Source of the DNA: Amyloporia xantha
Lineage: Eukaryota > Basidiomycota > Agaricomycetes > Polyporales > Adustoporiaceae
Direction: 5' to 3'
Assembly (NCBI GenBank): GCA_036971615.1
Contig: JAYKKR010000039.1
Span: 124,001 to 188,000, forward strand
Length of the DNA stretch: 64,000 nucleotides
Shown here: in pieces, positions 60,557 to 64,000 of the stretch
Layout of the letters: every line of letters starts with the position of its first letter
Position numbering within the stretch: the first letter of the stretch is position 1
Made by a program: the position numbers and the translations under genes
Notes under the pieces: model-generated
Databases searched by the model: none
Told to the model about the DNA's origin: nothing
The model's input: only the letters and a program-made list of their open reading frames with translations

Positions 60557-61158
60557 GCCTGCGCTGTAGCCTCGGCCAATGGTATAATATACTCTGGTGC
60601 GATGTGTCGGCCCACCGCGCCCTATTTTACCGCTATATTTTTGCCTGCGCCGTAGCCTCGGCCAACGCTATAATGTACCCTGTGGAGATGTGTCGGCCCA
60701 CCGCGCCCTATTTTACCGCTATATTTTTGCCTGCGCTGTAGCTTCGGCCAACGCTATAATGTACCCTGTGGAGATGTGTCGGCCCACCGCGCCCTATTTT
60801 ACCGCTATATTTTTGCCTGCTCTGTAGCTTCGGCCAATGCTATAATATACTCTGGGGCGATGTGTCGGCCCACCGCGCCCTATTTTACCGCTATATTTTT
60901 GCCTGCGCTGTAGCTTCGGCCAATGCTATAATATACTCTGGGGCGATGTGTCGGCCCACCGCGCCCTATTTTACCGCTATATTTTTGCCTGCGCTGTAGC
61001 TTCGGCCAACGCTATAATGTACCCTGTGGCGATGTGTCGGCCCACTGCGCCATATTCTACCGCTATATTTTTGCCTGCGCTGTAGCTTCGGCCAATGCTA
61101 TAATATACTCTGGGGCGATGTGTCGGCCCACTGCGCCATATTCTACCGCTATATTATT
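60557..61158 (+). repeat. 86-bp minisatellite, seven units
   Basis: Units start at 60557, 60643, 60729, 60815, 60901, 60987 and 61073, exactly 86 bases apart, and begin gcctgcgctgtag or a variant. A degenerate eighth starts at 61159. Most copies contain cggccaatgctataata or a one-base variant, which resembles a CCAAT box beside a TATA-like run. Neighbouring copies differ by a few bases. Starts 100 bp outside the right arm. Confidence 0.95.
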
Positions 61159-61451
61159 GCCTGCTCTGTTCGGCTATATTTTACCCCTGGGCGGATGGGT
61201 TGGCCATTGCGCCATACATCAACGCTATAATTCTCCCTGAACTCTACTGTCGGCTGATGTCTTCTACGACATTTCTATACACATAGTGTGTACTGTATGC
61301 ATTGCAATGACAAATATGCTTGAACACTGCCTGTTGTTGAGTTTCACATGATGTTTCATTTGTATCACCAATTAGACTACTCAAGCACAGACAGTAATGG
61401 GATACATTGACAGTGTGATAACCAATATTTACTGTCTACATTGTATGGTAC
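61159..61451. other. spacer after the minisatellite
   Basis: A degenerate repeat end to about 61240, then AT-rich sequence with no gene. It probably includes the 3' region of the gene on the minus strand. Confidence 0.4.
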
Positions 61452-62642
61452 TCAAATACAGCCATCCCACATCATCGATTCCACCTGGCTGACAGCATCG
61501 CGAGGGGGCCGAGCAGTGAGCAGAGTTTTGATAGGCTGGTTGAGCCTGAGGATGGTGTTGGCGACATTGATGTCTTCTTCAATGCGCTTCAGCTTTTCTT
61601 GCAAAGCTGCCCCTTGCAAATGCATGATTTGGGTATCCCTTGTGCTAGGGAAGCCCTCTTCTCTGTTGTTAGCGAATGGCGAAGACATCAGGCGAGAGAC
61701 ATCCCTGGCGCCATCCCCGACGCCATACTCGGCGCCATCCCTGGCGCCATCCCCAACACCATCCCCGGCGCCATCCCCGGCGCCACTCATGCTGCCATCT
61801 ACACCGCCATCCGGTAGAGCAACGGGTCCTGTATTGAAATGATAGAATGAATGAGTACATCAGACTAATGGAATGAATGAGACCATACCCGGTGAAGGAG
61901 TGGGCGGCAGGTCGAGCAAATCCCGACGCACAATGTCAGGGGGAGATCTAGACACAGCACGGTTGTGGGTGGATGGCGAACGAGGGCCAGTGGACAAGGG
62001 GATGTTGAAGTTTCCTCCAGGTCTTGGAGTGTGCTGTGGCGATGGCGCCAAGTCGAAATAGGGGTCAGCGAAGGAATCCAAGATAGGTGATGTTGGAATA
62101 TTGAACAGGTCTCGTGATGGCGCAGAGGGCGAGGGCGAGGGCGACCGTGATAAGTCAAAATCAGCCCTCAACCATTGAGGGAAGGGCCGCTGAGGCTCAG
62201 GAGAGATGGGGGTGGGGGAAATCGCGAAGTCGACAGCTCTGTGTGCGGAGGGCCGCGATGGCGCAGGGGATGATGGGCGTTCCTGGGGTGATAAATTGAA
62301 CGTTGCATTGCGATTGTCAGGAGATACCGGCGTGGGGGACTGGGCGAAGCGGAAACGTTTTGGGGGCGGAGGCTTGGATGGCGAGGATGGCAAGTCGAAT
62401 GGCGCTCGGGATGGCGCAGGCGTGGCTGTGGGCGAAGGCGACAAGTCCAAAATGGGACGGGACTGGGGATCGGACTCCTCCTGTGTAGCGTCGAAGTCAA
62501 AAGGGGGCCGGGCTGGAATGAGTCAGTACATTGGCGGCGTCAGGCTAAGGAATATTGCATGCGCACCTGGTTGATGCATGTGGAGGGGCAATGTCAGGGG
62601 AAGTGGAGAAAAGCGCAATCGCCCAAGTTTTGCGAGAGGCAT
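61452..62642 (-). CDS. Ser/Pro-rich repeat protein with coiled-coil tail
   Basis: Three exons: 62642-62567, 62512-61889 and 61828-61452, introns 54 and 60 nt, phases agree, 358 residues. Start chosen as the ATG that joins exon 1 in frame. The middle exon encodes about ten degenerate units of roughly 20 residues built on (F/L)(D/N)(L/I)xxSPxP, with many SP and TP sites of the kind targeted by proline-directed kinases. Exon 3 starts with an alternating Gly-Asp-Gly-Ala/Val stretch (GDGAGDGVGDGARDG), then a helix ALQEKLKRIEEDINVANTIL. Probably disordered and possibly phosphorylated. Divergent from the next gene, with 164 bp between start codons. No known family; the role is unknown. Confidence 0.6.
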
Positions 62643-62806
62643 GTAATAAAGGCTTGAGGGCGACACGTGTAGTTCCGATCGGTTGGCCGCGGATCTTTCC
62701 GGTAGGCGCCCATCTTCGACTTCCGCGCTGTGCCGTGTGCTGACTTCATCTCCACGACTCTTACCGCCACCACTGTCCACTCTGCTACCCCCATTCCTCT
62801 GCTGTC
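62643..62806. promoter_or_regulatory. divergent intergenic promoter region
   Basis: 164 bp between the start codons of two divergent genes. The plus-strand side before 62807 is pyrimidine-rich (ccacgactcttaccgccacc and following), usual for fungal 5' leaders. No clear TATA box. Confidence 0.35.
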
Positions 62807-64000
62807 ATGTCTGTCGCGTCCATCCAACCGTCCATCCTGCTCACCACCGCACGCATTGAAGAGGCGTTGAAGGTCGCGCCGCCCCGAGGAGATCCCCGCT
62901 ATCAAGAGTTTGAATCAGCGCTGTGGAAAGAGGTGGTAAGTGAACGCCATGTGTTTCATTTGACATGCACATCCCATGGACGCGCTGATGCTTTTTCAGA
63001 ACGACGTGTTTGTGCCGCTGAAGGCGCTCAGCTCGCGCAATGGACTGCGAGTGCCTCCGCTCCTGGTGAGCGCGATGGCGCAGTTCTCCCTCGCAACCGC
63101 AACCAACGTCATTACCAATATCGCCGCCATCAAGCCCGACGATCCGCTCATCGAGACGCACCGGCTCTCCAAGTACGTGTGGCGAGGCGATTTCCTCGTC
63201 GAGAACCTGGGGGAAAATCAATGGTGGAAAGGCAAGTGGATGGTGTTCTAGCGCCACGTCATTGCTAACACTTGGAGCACAGGTTTGCGGAAGCGTTCGA
63301 GTGATGTGGCGTTGGGGAAGCGGGAGGATCGACAGGCGGAGGGGAGCAAGGGAAAGGTGGCGAAGCAGGGGAAGCGCGACGATGCGGGCGCCATGTCTCG
63401 GCGTCCTTCCAAAGAGACGACAGCGTCGAGGGAGGATGAAGATGACATCGTCATTGTTCCGGGAAATGCGCCGAAGAGTCGGAAGGCTACTGCTGGGACG
63501 AGCAAGCAAGGTGCGAAGTCGTCGAAGAAGCCGGCGGGCAAGACCCCTCCCGCAAAGCCGCCGGCATCTGAACCTGCGGCCGCCAAGGATGCTAAGGGCA
63601 GCAGGCCGACCGCGAGGAAGTCGCCTACAGATGAGACGCAAACGGAGGCGCGGCGTACCCGTTCCCAGGCGAAGGCGGGCCCATCTAGCAAAAAGACGAA
63701 GGGAACCGCCGCGAAGGCGAAGACTCCAGTGGACGATGCGGACGCGGAGGGCGAGGACGATGACGAGGTCGTTGAGGTGCTGGACCCCTCGGAGAAGTAT
63801 TATGAGTCGGTGAGTGCGCCATCCAGTCATCGCGCTATGCATGCAGTACTGATCCCAGCGAAGGTCATGCCGTGCGGTACCTGCATCCAGTTCGATGCCA
63901 GGTGCGTGATTGTGCCAAGTACGGGACGGTGCACCACCTGCCAGAACAGGAAGAAGAGGTGCTCGATGGCGCCGCGCAACATGAAGGGCAATCCTCTGAA
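62807..64000 (+). CDS. Cys-cluster protein, partial
   Basis: Exons 62807-62935, 63000-63231, 63283-63813 and from 63859 beyond the window. Exon 1 (43 codons) and exon 2 encode a helical N-terminal domain ending LSKYVWRGDFLVENLG and NQWWKG, recalled from agaricomycete proteins of unknown role. Exon 3 is a Lys/Ala/Pro-rich linker with acidic patches (EDEDDIVIV and EGEDDDEVVEVLD). Exon 4 shows a Cys cluster: PCGTCIQFDARC, then CTTCQNRKKRCS, suggesting zinc and nucleic-acid binding. Intron 2 appears to use a GC donor (AAAG|GCAAGT). The donor of intron 3 is uncertain (GTGCGC at 63814 keeps frame; GTGAGT at 63810 does not). The GC-rich third codon positions and long open frames on both strands differ from the arms. 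Confidence 0.65.
63232..63282 (+). other. probable GC-AG intron
   Basis: Donor AAAG|GCAAGT, acceptor CACAG. Splicing joins NQWWKG to LRKRSSDV in frame. Reading through gives a stop after WMVF. A GT donor at 63243 leads into a different open but Arg-rich, unnatural frame. Confidence 0.55.

Noticed and set aside
60597..60827. 76-codon ORF inside the minisatellite
   Set aside because: Open only because the repeat unit lacks stops in that frame; composition follows the repeat.
60557..61158. 86-bp repeats considered as a CRISPR array
   Set aside because: Units are contiguous with no unique spacers, no cas genes, and the genome is eukaryotic.
63262..63813. 183-codon Arg-rich plus-strand ORF
   Set aside because: Alternative frame of the linker exon; the frame with acidic patches and the Cys-cluster continuation is more natural.
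62841..63842. 333-codon minus-strand ORF
   Set aside because: Antisense shadow of the plus-strand gene; Leu/Arg-rich, low-complexity translation caused by GC-rich third positions.

Overview
The window reads as nuclear DNA of a basidiomycete fungus, most likely an agaricomycete. Genes are split by many short introns (about 45-75 nt, GT-AG with two good GC-AG candidates). The recognisable proteins are of agaricomycete type: a bZIP factor with the basic region AKAQARHRAKRKAYIE, a CACTA/Tnp2-like transposase with an N-terminal Cys cluster, a SUN-domain protein, a decayed MFS sugar transporter and a protein of the 'GxSSDE...KPWR' type.

The dominant feature is a giant inverted repeat. A left arm (4061-22551, 18.5 kb) returns in reverse complement as the right arm (41918-60456, 18.5 kb), around a unique 19.4 kb centre (22552-41917). 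Each arm carries, from its outer end inwards: a small conserved ORF, a bZIP gene, a SUN-domain gene, a zinc-finger gene with caspase-like (clan CD) motifs, an MFS transporter relic, a coiled-coil protein gene, a Tnp2-like transposase and a small unknown gene. At the inner edge lies a gene that continues into the centre only on the right side. Most arm-to-arm differences I saw are 1-2 base indels, mainly in homopolymers, and they break different genes in each arm. The exception is an island of about 1.8 kb (4459-6250 left, about 58260-60060 right) with several percent substitutions. It covers the bZIP gene, whose leucine zipper has eight ATNExLH heptads on the right and two on the left.

Outside the arms, the left flank (1-4060) holds an unrecognised many-exon gene (about 1033-3303) with a 60-bp internal repeat. 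The right flank begins with seven 86-bp tandem units (60557-61158). A divergent gene pair follows: a Ser/Pro-rich repeat protein on the minus strand (61452-62642) and a plus-strand gene with an acidic/basic linker and a C-terminal Cys cluster, cut by the window end (62807-64000). The centre holds several spliced but mostly unrecognised genes and long stretches with no gene I can support.

The layout could be a real chromosomal palindrome, a centromere-like inverted repeat, or a mis-join of two haplotypes of a dikaryon. The sequence alone cannot decide. Exon coordinates were worked out by hand from reading frame and splice consensus; product names rest on recognised motifs, not on database searches.
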